A stretch of 64,000 nucleotides of DNA from Aldrovandia affinis (taxonomy: Eukaryota > Chordata > Actinopteri > Notacanthiformes > Halosauridae), in contig JAINUG010000011.1 in NCBI GenBank assembly GCA_029706075.1, forward strand, positions 6,392,001 through 6,456,000. Reading direction: 5' to 3'. The notes below the pieces were generated by a model. That model did no database searches, was not told where the DNA came from, and worked only from the letters and a program-made list of their open reading frames with translations. Positions 37,501 to 48,981 of this stretch are shown piece after piece. The position numbers were made by a program, and so were the translations under genes. Every line of letters starts with the position of its first letter. Positions within the stretch are counted from its first letter, which is position 1.

Positions 37501-37755
37501 ATCAATGGGTTTTTTCTTCCCTGATGGCACGGGCATATTCCAAGATGACAATGCCATGATTCATCGGGCTCAAATTGTGAAGGAGTGGTTCAGGGAGCAT
37601 GAGACATAATTTTCACACATGGATTGGCCACCACAGAGTCCAGACCTTAACCCCATTGAGAATCTTTGGGATGTGCTGGAGAAGACTTTGCGCAGCGGTC
37701 CGACTCTCCCATCATCAATACAAGATCTTGACGAAAAATGTATGCAACTTAATGC
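34583..37755 (+). mobile_element. Tc1-like transposon, split by a LINE and missing its right end
   Basis: The left end TACACTGCCTGGCC is at 34583. Transposase parts are the helix-turn-helix frame 34744-35076 (TKIGLRTVQCIIKTWK), a DDE domain start with WSDESRFTLF at about 35214-35240, and the C-terminal half after the interruption, with [13 protein letters not shown] near 37535 and PPQSPDLNPIENLWDVLEK at 37626-37685. A LINE sits between 35429 and 37475. The reading frame is broken several times. The right inverted repeat is not found: the sequence passes directly into a pyrimidine minisatellite near 37755. Confidence 0.9.
35429..37475 (-). mobile_element. L2-like LINE inserted in the Tc1 element, 5'-truncated
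   Basis: Minus-strand coding. The reverse transcriptase at 37183-36398 shows NYRPVSLLPFLSKTLE, SGFRAGHSTETALL, LDLSAAFDTVDHRIL, GVPQGSVLGPVLF and the catalytic YADDTQLF. The C-terminal part, with LHWLPIAARIRFKSLVLAFQ, follows in another frame at 36295-35711. The 3' end near 35440-35490 is the GCAGACGCTCTTATCCAGAG motif common in fish LINE tails. ATATA at 35424-35428 and 37476-37480 is the probable target duplication. Clade assignment (L2 rather than a close relative) is tentative. Confidence 0.85.
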
Positions 37756-37760
37756 AAAGT

Positions 37761-39465
37761 ACTCCCCCTCTGTTCTCTCATTACTCCCCCTGTGCTCCTA
37801 CTCCATTCTTCTGTACAGCCCCTCTACTCTCTGTGCACTCTCCTCTACTCTCCGTGCACTCTCCTCTACTCTCCTCTATTCTCCCTGTACTCTCCTCTAC
37901 TCTCCGTGTACTCTCGTCTACTCTCCGTGCACTCTCCTCTACTCTCCGTGCACTCTCCATGCACTCTCCTCTACTCTCCGTGCACTCTCCTCTACTCTAC
38001 TCTCCTCTACTCTCCGTGCACTCTCCTCTACTCTCCGTGCACTCTCCTGTACTCTCCGTGCACTCTCCTCTACTCTCCGTGCACTCTCCTCTACTCTCCG
38101 TGCACTCTCCTGTACCTCCGTGCACTCTCCTCTACTCTCCTCTACTCTCCTCTGCACTCTCCCTACACTCTCCTCTACTCTCTTTGCACTCTCCTGTACT
38201 CTCCATGCACTCTCCTCTACTCTCCTCTACTCTCCGTGCACTCTCCTCTACTCTCTTTGCACTCTCCTGTACTCCGTGCACCTCCTCTACTCTCCTCTAC
38301 TCTCCTCTACTCCGTGCACTCTCCCTCTCCTCTACTCTCTGTGCACTCTCCTGTACTCTCCGTACACTCTCTGCACACTCTCCTCTGCACTCTCCTGTAC
38401 TCCATGCACTCTCCGCTACTCTCCTCTACTCTCCGTGCACTCTCCTCTACTCTCTTTGCACTCTCCTGTACTCTCCGTGCACTCTCCTGTACTCTCCTCT
38501 ACTCTCCTCTACTCTCCGTGCACTATCCAATTCAATTCAATTCAATTCAATTCAAATGCTTTATTGGCATGACTGTATGGTTACAATATTGCCAAAGCAA
38601 TTCAAACAAACATGTGAATAAAGTAACATGACAAATAACACAACATAAACAACAACAATGTATTGACAGTTTCTTCAACATATTCTTATTGACATTCCCT
38701 CAGGTTGTGACATGCTGTCACATACTTGGCGGCTAAATGTGCTCCATGCCCCTCTCCTAATAGAATTTGCATTTTGTATTGTTGTCCAATTGGGTAAAAT
38801 TAGGGATTAATAAATCAAATTTGTTAAAATATTCTATTCTAATGTTATTTAATTTTTCACAATTCAAGAGGAAGTGCATCTCTGTCTCTACCTCACCTGT
38901 CATGCAGTGACCACATATTCTTTCTTCTCTTGGTAGCCAGGATTTCTTGTGTCTACCTTTCTCTATGGCTAGACTGTGGTCACTGAGTCTGTACTTGGTC
39001 AGACTAAATAAATTGAACCATATCCTCTACTCTCCTCTACTCTCTGTGCACTCTCCTGTACTCTCCGTGCACTCTCCTCTACTCTCCGTGCACTCTCCTG
39101 TACTCTCCATGCACTCTCCTCTACTCTCCGTGCACTCTCCTCTACTCTCCTCTACTCTCTACTCTCCGTGCACTCTCCTCTACTCTCCTGCACTCCGTGC
39201 ACTCTACTCTCCGTGCACTCTCCTGTACTCTCCATGCACTCTCCTCTACTCTCCATGCACTCTCCTCTACTCTCCTCTACTCTCCGTGCACTCTCCTGTA
39301 CTCTCCATGCACTCTCCTCTACTCTCCTCTCCTCCACTCTCCTCGACTCTCCTCTACTCTCCTCTACTCTCCGTGCACTATCCTCTACTCTCTGTGCACT
39401 CTCCTCTACTCTCTTTGCACTCTCCTGTACACCCCCTCTACTCCCTCTGCACTCCCCCTGTATTG
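37761..39465. repeat. 21-bp pyrimidine-rich minisatellite, interrupted by a LINE
   Basis: The unit is CTCTACTCTCCGTGCACTCT plus C (21 bp), mixed with shorter CTCTACTCTC half units and CTGTA variants. The array runs 37761-38528, is interrupted by a Tx1-like LINE, and resumes 39021-39465. The plus strand is nearly all pyrimidine apart from the GTGCA core. Because 21 is a multiple of three and the unit has no stop in several frames, long meaningless open frames result. Confidence 0.95.
38529..39020 (-). mobile_element. Tx1-like (L1-group) LINE 3' fragment inside the minisatellite
   Basis: Minus-strand reading gives LTKYRLSDHSLAIEKGRHKK and a zinc-knuckle-like CGHCMTGEVETEMHFLLNCE, typical of the C-terminus of Tx1-group fish LINEs. 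A 3' UTR follows, ending in AATTG pentamers. TATCC at 38524-38528 and 39021-39025 is the probable target duplication. Confidence 0.8.
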
Positions 39466-40972
39466 CTGTCTGCTCCATGTTAGAGCTCCGCCCGCTCAGT
39501 TGGTGGGTGGAAGCTGTGAAGATAATCCCTGCCGTATGATCGCTGGGGCGTGAAAAACAGTCATCAGGACTCCCGACCAGGCGTCACTGTTACTGCTCAG
39601 AGAGGGACCCCTGCTGCTACTGTACTGGGGGGTTCAGATAAGAGCTATTTCGGTCACTATTTCGGTTTAGGGGCAGGACCTGTGATCGGGTTTGGTGCAG
39701 TTGTGCTATCTGAGCACTGCTGAAATTAGAGTCACGGTTTTGGATATGACTGTTGTTATATGATATAATCTGTTAAATCAGCTCCAATCAGCTCCTACAA
39801 TGTTAGCAGAAATGTTATGTGGTTGTCGGGGGAACCCATTACAGTGGTTTTGGATTTTGAACTGGGAGATTACGGTCTTGTTAAAGGGAGTTTTGAACTG
39901 TGCGCGGGAGGGGGGGTGGGGCACAAAGGGGCGCTCTTGGCCTGGCATCCCACAGCTCAGGGGATCTCCGATCTGCCAGAGGCCGGAGGTGCGAAGCTGG
40001 AGAAATAACAGGCTTTGCTTCGCTCCATTGTATGAGTCTTTCTCTACTCTCCATCAGCAGCTCTTAATCCACTCTTTGCTGGGGCCTGGCCTGAGCTCTC
40101 TCTCTCTCTCGAAAAGACTGCCCCGCAGCCCTCCACCCCACCACCTCCCACTTTACGCACTAATTTCCTGACCCCTCCCACAAAACAACATTCCTCTGCT
40201 GTGAATGTACTTGCATATCTTGTATCGAATTAGAATATCATCATGGGTGATTACCGTTCAATGCTCAAAGTACCTCTAATGTTTTAAAAAAAGGAAAGCA
40301 AGAGGACGTAGCGTAATAGAACATATGGAAGTTATATCTCATAAATTTCCAAGTTTCCCAAAGGGTATTTTCTTTCCTTTTTTTTAAATGACCTCAGCTC
40401 CAGCTTGTGTGTAAGTGTGTGGAAACGTGTAATGTGGAACAAACAAACATACATATATTTTTAAAAGATGCACATAGTCACTTGCAGCAAAACAAGATGT
40501 CCACAAGATGTTTTGGGAAACCGCTCCTGCTGGTTGTTTATTTGTTTTGCTAACCATGACAACTGTCAGGCCTCTGGTTAGCTCCAGAGTGCGGCCAAAC
40601 TCTTTCAGTTGATGAGTACTCCAGCAGGGAGAAACACCAAAACTACCCGCTCTGCAAAGAAACAAGACAAAAGTTAATTAAAGGAAACAGATAACACTTT
40701 AATATGTTACTTAAAAATGCACACTGCTTAATGCTCCCAAAGTGAATTTATTAGCTGCACCACAAATACAAAATTTGTACCATGTAGGTCAGCACCAGTG
40801 CTGACTTTTGGCTATGTGTGTTACACGTCCTGATGCATGTTATTTACTTGGTTCTGTTTGTGTCTCAGCGTCCTCCCTGACACAAACTCTCCCTCTGAGT
40901 CCTGACACTGACTCTCCCTCTCCCCCTGTGTCCTGATACTGACTCTCCCTTTGCTCCCCTCCCCCCCTCCAG
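39466..40972. other. ADGRV1: Intron sequence upstream of the ADGRV1 signal-peptide exon
   Basis: No gene or identifiable element. A short CT run lies at about 40098-40111. The last ~120 bases (40860-40972) hold a loose tandem of CTGACACTGACTCTCCCTCT-like units leading into a pyrimidine tract and acceptor. Confidence 0.5.
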
Positions 40973-40974
40973 GA

Positions 40975-41157
40975 ATGCCCACTGTCCTCACCCTAGCTGG
41001 GCTGTTTCTGGTCGTATTTGTCCCAAGCGCCAGAGGCAACGCCGAGCTGAGGTTCCTGGGGCAGACGCACTTTGTGGTGGACGAGAGCAGCCGCACGGTG
41101 GTCCGGCTGGTGGTGGAGAGGACGGGAGACCCGGTTAACGTTACTGCGCTGGTGCTG
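40975..41157 (+). CDS. ADGRV1: ADGRV1 exon: signal peptide and start of Calx-beta 1
   Basis: The exon begins at 40973 after CCCTCCAG. It encodes [20 protein letters not shown] as a signal peptide, then the repeat start [14 protein letters not shown]. It ends ALVL|GTGGGT in phase 0. The two bases before ATG make the start compatible with an upstream coding exon ending in phase 1; the human protein begins about eight residues earlier than this methionine. Confidence 0.93.
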
Positions 41158-44100
41158 GTGGGTTCTCCGGTCGGTCAAAGGGGGCTCTGGCAGTGGTCTC
41201 TTCGGACAGCTGGAGCCTGAACTTCAGGTTTTCAAGACATTGGCCTGGATTCAATCAACATTTAACATTAATGTCCTCAACATTAACCCATGATTAAAAG
41301 CATGTTTTTTGTCTTCAGAACCATTGTTTGCATCACTTGCATTTATTTTTTAATGAAAGTTAAAGGCAAATGTTGATTGAACCCTGAACATTGATTTGTG
41401 CTCTTTCCCGTGTTTGGTATTGTAATACAGGTTGAGGAACAAGTCGATTTTGTTACCGTATAATGACTTTTCTGTTTCAAAAGAAGTAGGCCACTGTCAA
41501 GGAATCGTCCCTCCAGTATATACAGTGCCTTGCAAAAGTATTCAGACCCTTGCACAATTTTCACATTTTGTTGCTTTCAAGCAATTTATAACACTTTCAT
41601 TTAAGAACTAATATATGTTATAAATACAACATACTCCACCCAGTTGTAAAAAAGTAAAGAAAAAAAGTATATAGTTACTTAAAATGAAATAAAAATGGAA
41701 AAATGTTTATTGCAAAAGTGTTCTAGCAGCTGTAAGTTAATGCTGGTGAAAAACATTACAGGCAGTCCCTGGGTTACGAACGTCTGGCTTACGGCCAACT
41801 TGTACTTACGAACGGACTGTCATAAGGCCTATTATGTCCCAAAAAATTGAGTTAAATACAATGGTTCATAATAACAAACGCACGCACTACTTGCTCATGA
41901 AAACATTGTGCGGTTTCAGCGGTTTGTCGGCTCAAGGAACAGAGATCACCGTCCGTTATTTTAAGTCAGATCACAGTCCCGTTTTTCTCTTTCTCTTACC
42001 CTTACAACGATGCCTCCAAAGCGTAAATCTGATGCAACTGCTCGTGATGCATCAAAGAAAAGGAAAACAATCACCATGGAAAGTAAAGTTGAAATAATAA
42101 AGAGATCGGAGAGAGGTGAAACGTCATCAGCCATTGGGAAACATTAGGCTACAGCCGGTCAACGATTGGTTTTTAAAAAACAATTTTAAAAGACAAAGGG
42201 AGAATAATGGAACATGTGAAAGGCCATGCCCCGATGAATGCCACGATTATTACCAAGCAACGCAGTGGTTTAATTATTGAGATGGAAAGGCTATTGATCA
42301 TTTGGATAGAAGACCAAAATCAGCGTAATATGCCTATTAGCCTTTCTTTAGTGCAAGAAAAGGGCTGAAGCGTTTCTTTAATGGTTTTTTTACAGTACAG
42401 TATTGTATGTACATAGTTACTTTTATTATTACTGTATTATCATTAATAATATTACAGTATTGTTATTATTACAGTAGTACTGTGTACTGAATGTTATGTT
42501 TAAGATGTTTTATTGTATTTGGAAGTTTTTCTTAAGTGTTTTATATGCACAGAAAGGTAAAATAAATACTACACTAAGACAAACATTTAAATAAGTGATG
42601 ATTAATAAGAACTGTATGTACCTGTTCCGACTTACATACAAATTTGTCTTAAAGACAGACGTAAGAACAGATCTCGTCCGTATCCCGGGGACTGCCTGTA
42701 CCTTATTGAGCCACACAATGAGTTGATTGGCCTCTGTCTGGTGCCATAACAGTGATTGTTATGATTTCAGGATCAAAAACACCTGTCGTTGTGAGGATCA
42801 TTGGTCGGGTAGTGAATTTGAAGGAAAGACACAAAAATGAAGACCAAAGATATTTCTCAGTAAGCCAGAGATATGGTTTTTCAAAAGGCATAGATTAGGA
42901 GAAGGATACACAAAAAAGTTGTTCATATTCCAGTGGTCACTGTTGGCTCAATAATCAAGAAGTGAAAGCTGCATCATACCACCCAGATCCTGCCTGGAAA
43001 AGGAGGATAATTGTGAGGGAAGCCACTGTGAGGCCAACAATTACTCTAAAAGAGCTAGTTCAGTGGCTGAGAATGGAGTAATAGTGCATCGGTCAACAAT
43101 ATCAAGAACATTGCATAGTATTGGCCTGTATGGCAGGGTGGCAAGAAAAAATCCATGACTTCAAACAAAACAACTGGATCCCACCTAAAGAGTGCTAAAG
43201 TGATCCAGCTAAGATGTGGGAAAAGATTTTGTGGTCAGATGTGACTAAAATAGAGCTTTTTGGCCAAAATGCATGGCGTTATGTATGACGCAAACCTAAC
43301 ACTGCCTATGCCCCACATAACACCATCCCTACAGTGAAGCATCGTGGTGGCAGTTTCCCAGTCCCAGTCTCTTCAGCAGGGAATGGGAAACGTACCAGAA
43401 TATAAGGAATAATGGATGGAGCAAAGTACAGGCAGATACTGCAAGAAAACTTCAGTCTCCCGAAACACTGAAGCTGGGGCAAAAATGAACCTTTCAGCAG
43501 GACAACTTTCCAAAGCACAGGGCCAAAGTTACATTGGAGTAGCTCAAGAATAAAAAGTTTAATATCCTTGAGTGGCCCAGTCAAGTCCTGACCTGAACCC
43601 CGTCAAGAATTTCTGGCACAACTTAAATTGCGTGATGTCCAAGCAACTTGAGAGAGCTGGAGCAATTCTGCTTGGAAGAATGGGTGAAAATCACCTCCAA
43701 CCTTTGCACAAAAAGCTTTTATTGCAGCAAAAGGTGCTTCCACCAAATATCAGTGCAAGGGGTCTGAATACTTATGCAAGCAGGATATTTAAGTTTATTT
43801 TTATAGAAAATATTTGCTGACAACTAATTTTTCTTTTCTTTAAAAAAATTCCGTTTGAGCACGTGAGTAAAAAAAGTGAACGTATATTTTGTAATCCAGC
43901 AACATTTAAAAACTTTTCAAGGGTCTGAGTACTTTTGCAAGGCACCGTACAATGTTAGGCATTTATACGTTAATGTATACGTTGCATCACACTAAATAGC
44001 TACACCTCTTCACAGAAGCTACAGGAGGATTTTGAGTTTATTTCACTCGAGCCTCATCATCTTCATACGTCTGTTCAATCATTCAAACACCGCCTGCCCA

Positions 44101-47100
44101 CCTCCATGTGCATCTGGCTCTGGAACGCCACGCCCTAAGAGCGGGGGCTATCTCCACAACGAACATCTGCTCATCGCTGCTGTTACCGCCGGGGTGGAAC
44201 GGGGCCGTCTGTACACAATTAGCGCTGCGCAAACCACTCCAGAACCTGACTGGTCCCCGACGCACCAAACCTGCTGTCGTCAGCAGATGGCACAGCACAG
44301 TGGGTCTCGCGCACACATGCCGGCGGGATAACTGACCTTTTTATTGTGGAATCTGGTGGGTGGCAGTAGAGAGTGCGGCTTCTAATTGCCACCCACATTA
44401 AAATGTGCCAGGGTCAGCTGGTAGTGTGGCAGGGGCTTTCAGCGCCCCACGCCATCTTTTGGTCTGGGGATTAATACATCGCATCATGAGACAAGACGTC
44501 TCGAGCCTGAGCTTCCAGGTTTTGGAGAGCTCGTGAAATAACTGAGCAGCATCGTTTGAAGATTGCAGACAGCTGTAAGGTTTTTTTTAATCATGAATAG
44601 GACCGCTTTGATGGTTGTCTCCTGTTAAACTTCTAATTGTCCTTGATTACTAATGATAGCCACATCTTGCACAACTGCTTTAAATGTGGAATTAACCAAG
44701 CCAGCGAGATATTGTGTATTTAATATAAAGTGTCTTCGCCCTTTATGCTCCATGGTAAGATAAGGTGAAGGGAGCTCTTGTGTATATTTGGACACCAGAA
44801 CAATGGGTTTGATAAAACTGGTAACCTGGGACTTGTGTTTGGCACTGTGTTTGGTGTTGCAGCTGGAGGGAGAGGACACAGGGGACTTTGAGGCGACTAC
44901 GGCCGCCGCATTCCTTCTGTCCTCCGAGACCAACAAGACCATTTTCATTGCCGTGCATGATGACGACCTGCCTGAAGCGGATGAGACCTTCCGGTTCACC
45001 CTCAGACTGCAGGTAATGTGGCCTCCTTTCACAGAGCTTAATAGGCCACTTGATTGGTTGGGCACTCAGAAAGAAGCGTCTGTTAATGAACTAATTTCAC
45101 TGAGACAGAGTTTTAGTCATAGGTGGCTGATAGTCCATTTGTGGAGTCTGCTCTGATACTTTTGGGAGCTTTTTGCAGCTCTGTCTTGCACTTCCTTTCC
45201 AGAACTTTGTTGAATGTTCCTCAAGGATCACCACTGATCCGTCTCACGTCATAGTGGGGTTGGAGGTGTTTTTAAACTGCCTGCGCGGCTACGACCACGT
45301 TGAGTGTGACATGCCTTTTCAACCCCAACAGAAAGGCCTGTGAGCTCCGGGTGCCCTTTGATGCATTCTGTGGCCTGTTTCAGAGCGAGGTCGCTCAACG
45401 CTGGAGCGGGCCACATTTAAAAGACACCTTTGTGCAGAAACGCAACCCGACAACCACAGCGCCCCTGACAGCAGATTAAACCCAAATAATAAATCGTGAT
45501 CGCGAGGCGGGAGGAACAAAGCCGTCCCACAAAAAAAAAGAAAAAAAAGACGTTATGGGAAAAGAAAAAGCTTTCTCTGATAATAGTGGGTGTAAAGAGC
45601 ATGAAAGAATATATAGAAAGATTCCCACACATGAAAATGTTTGCTGTTTATAGCCTTTGACCCTAGAGGCCAAGGAACAATATCAAGAAATTAAACTCGG
45701 GATGTAGAGAAGAATCCACATTTTGCAATCGGACAACATGCCTCACACCTACGGCCTGATCGCCATGGTGTCATTAGCGAGCTGTCAGCTGGTGATTAAT
45801 GACATTTTGTGTCCCCTCAGTGTCTGCTTGTCCTCCCTGTGACAAATGTGTCTGAGTGAAGTCAAGAAGACAAAATGTACCTTTTTATCATATGGCAAAG
45901 GGCAAAATTAGATTTCTTCATATGTGTTTTTAAGCCTTCACAGTAGCTGTTCTATTTCTACATTGTGGACGAAAGTGCATTTCACATCTCCGCGGGGTCC
46001 CGCATAAGCTCTTTAGGCTATCCACAATGCCTAAGAGCAAGCTAACACAAACCAAAGCTGGATCAGCAAGTAAGAAGCGGAGGGGGAAAAGATGCCACCC
46101 CGGCCAGCCAAATCTCACCCCTGCGGTTAGGCCAAACGTCGGTGGGAAAAAAAAAGCTCACACCTATAACTCGGTGCAGCCTGGCCAAGCTCAGAGGGGT
46201 GCCAACCCGCCCACCCCCTGCACCCTGCTGTGCAGTGCCACTCTGCCAGCCTGGCATGGCCCCAGTGCAATTGGCAAGAGGGCTTGGGGGAGAGGTCGGG
46301 CGCTGAATGGCAGAGAGGGGAGGTGTTTGCATCCAGCTTGAGCGGGGGATTGTGAGAGCGTGTGTGTTTTGTGTCTGTGTGTCTGCTGCCACAAGGCCGG
46401 AGGGTCCCCTGAAAGAAAGCTCTGGTGCTGCTGGGGAGAAAGCAGGGAGCCTCAATGGCTGCGTGAATGAGGGAGAGGTCCATGGATCAGGGAGAGTCTC
46501 CCGCTGAAAACATACCCAGTGAGCAGGCCTGCCTATCTCTGCGGGAGGACGCCTGTGAATTGTGCAATAAGTAATTTAGAAGTATTTCAGCAGCTAGCCA
46601 AAATGAATTGCAGTTGTGAATGTCTTAGCTTGAGACAAACATAGCCTTACCTTGTTGTGTTTTTGGGGAATAATATTTGGGAAAATATTCTCATCCTACG
46701 TTTATACAGCTGGTATGTTAACAGCGTGTTTACTGTAAGAGATTCAATTTAAGTTCCAAGCTCTGAAGGACCTCTGCTTATCCCTAGATTTTAACACTCA
46801 ATCTCCTGGTTTTAAGTCCAGTTTCCTAAATACTACACAACATTCCTGCCCTGAACTGTAATCACTGATAAAAATAACCTGACACTGAATATGAAATGAC
46901 TGACTGAAATAGCAAACTGATTAATTAAAATAGTGAAGCCATTAACTGAAATAATGTCACATCAATAATGTATCTGAAATAAAGAACTGTTTATCAAGTT
47001 GATGACATTAACTGAAAAAGCCTTGAACCTACAAGCTCGTTAGAGAGGACAGAATGGGAGAGGATTCCTGCTGCAGTCAAACGCTTGAATGAATCAGAGT

Positions 47101-48932
47101 CCCAGTGAGCTCCCCAGTGTGCTACACTGTGGTGTTTTACCGAAAGAATGGCCTGGGGCTTTGAGTCATCCTCCTACAGCCTCAGGAGGAGAGTGGGCTC
47201 TGGAGGAACACCCGGGCACTGCTCCAGAGAGCTCTTTCTGTTCTTTTATTATTCGCTTGTTCATTGGCCGCATAAGTCATGGGCCTTGGGGCTCTCCAGG
47301 AGGACACCCCTGAAGCATGATGTCAAACTGGTTGAGGACCAAAGCCCCCGCAGCATGTGTTCAGCAATCAGGTTTGGGGTCAATTCAATTCAGTCAATTC
47401 AGGAACTGTAAAAAAATTGAATAGAAAAATTGCCATAATGCTCTATGGAGATTTTTCAGTTAATGTTTCAATGAATTTCAGTTCATTGACTGGCTGCTGG
47501 AGTGGGGGAGACCACAGCCCTGTTTGTGGGGGGCATGGGAGTGCTGTTTTGTGGGGGGAGGGGTTCACACACCTACGTAATGCCCATTTATTGCTACTAT
47601 CCTTACAGAGTTCCTCCAACGGTGTGACGGTCGGGACCCCCAACACTGCCACCATCACCATCCTGTCGAACGACAATGCCTTCGGAATTATTTCCTTTAA
47701 CTCCGTAAGAAATGGTTTCACCTAATTATGGCTCAGCTACAGTGGAGTAAATATCATCTGCCAGGCACTTGGCTCTTATTGAACCATGAATTATGATGCA
47801 ATCCATCTATCAATCTATACTGTACTGTTGTTATGTATATAAACCAGTACACAAACATAAATCAGTGAGTATAAAATGACTCTGATGTTGCCGGGGTGAT
47901 GGCAAATCCAAGTTAATTGCCTCTCTGTTTTAAATGGGACAATATTGCACAGGGGGTATAAGGAAATGAGAAAGGGTGGGATAGAGGGGGTCGAATGCTC
48001 TGGAGGGGCACATATTCAGACAGGAATTCATAGGAACTGCTGGGTTGCCAGGGGCAGTAAAACCATCATAGGACCAGTTTGCTCAATGGATTAACTTGTC
48101 AGTGGAGGGGGGTGGGGGTGTTGCCATGGGACCCACTCATGCCTCTTCTTGCTCAAAGAGTCTCCACAGTTCCACACAATAAAGCTGGCCTTAAGAATGT
48201 TTGATGACAAGAAATGGCCATTCAGCCCTTCTTGGCTGGTCATTTTGCCTACTGTCTAGAAACTATCCAGCTCTATGCCAGACCTGGTCTTCAACACCCC
48301 AAGGTCTTCTGCTTTGATGACCTGACCTGGAAAGCTGTTCCAATGACTTCCTGTCTGGAACAAAATACTTGTCGATATCAGGGCAAAATTGACCTTGAAC
48401 TTGAAATGAATCCATTTTAAAAATGTAAAAATCTCCAGTTACATAACCCCCCTAGTCTCCTTTTGATGAGCCTGAAGAGATTAAGAGATTATCTTTCTTT
48501 AACATTTCATATCTAGAACCAGTTTCCTTCTTCTCTTTCCTTCTTTTCAAGAGCTTCTATACCTTTCAAGTGCAGTGCCCAGAACTGGAGAAGGTGGTCC
48601 AGAATAAGGGCACCATGGGGATGCAGGGCTGGTAACCTTTCTCTCCTGTGCCCCCTCTAGTCCTCCCTCATCACAGTGAATGAACCCAGGGACAGGAACC
48701 AGTATGTGCCTCTCAGTTTGATTCGAGAAAAGGGAACGTACGGAACCGTGACCGTAACCTTTGAGGTGAGCAGTCATGTCATTGGTCACCCCTTCTTGAC
48801 CTCTTCTTTCATTGGTCATCCCTGCTTGACCTCTCCTTTTGTTGGTTGCCCTTTGTCATTAGAGGGTTTTCTTTATTGTCCATTTTGGGCAATCCACAAG
48901 CATACATACACGTCACGCATATATATTACACA

Positions 48933-48981
<49 letters not shown>

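Noticed and set aside
37599-38631. Open frames of 279-340 codons rich in Leu, Ser and Thr
   Set aside because: They are translations of the 21-bp minisatellite in several frames at once, with no start context, splicing or homology.
38947-39553. Open frames of 108-178 codons in the second half of the minisatellite
   Set aside because: Same repeat-driven artefact.
46027-46507. Overlapping open frames on both strands of 66-130 codons
   Set aside because: No recognisable domain; opposite-strand frames of similar length in a GC-rich intron stretch suggest chance.
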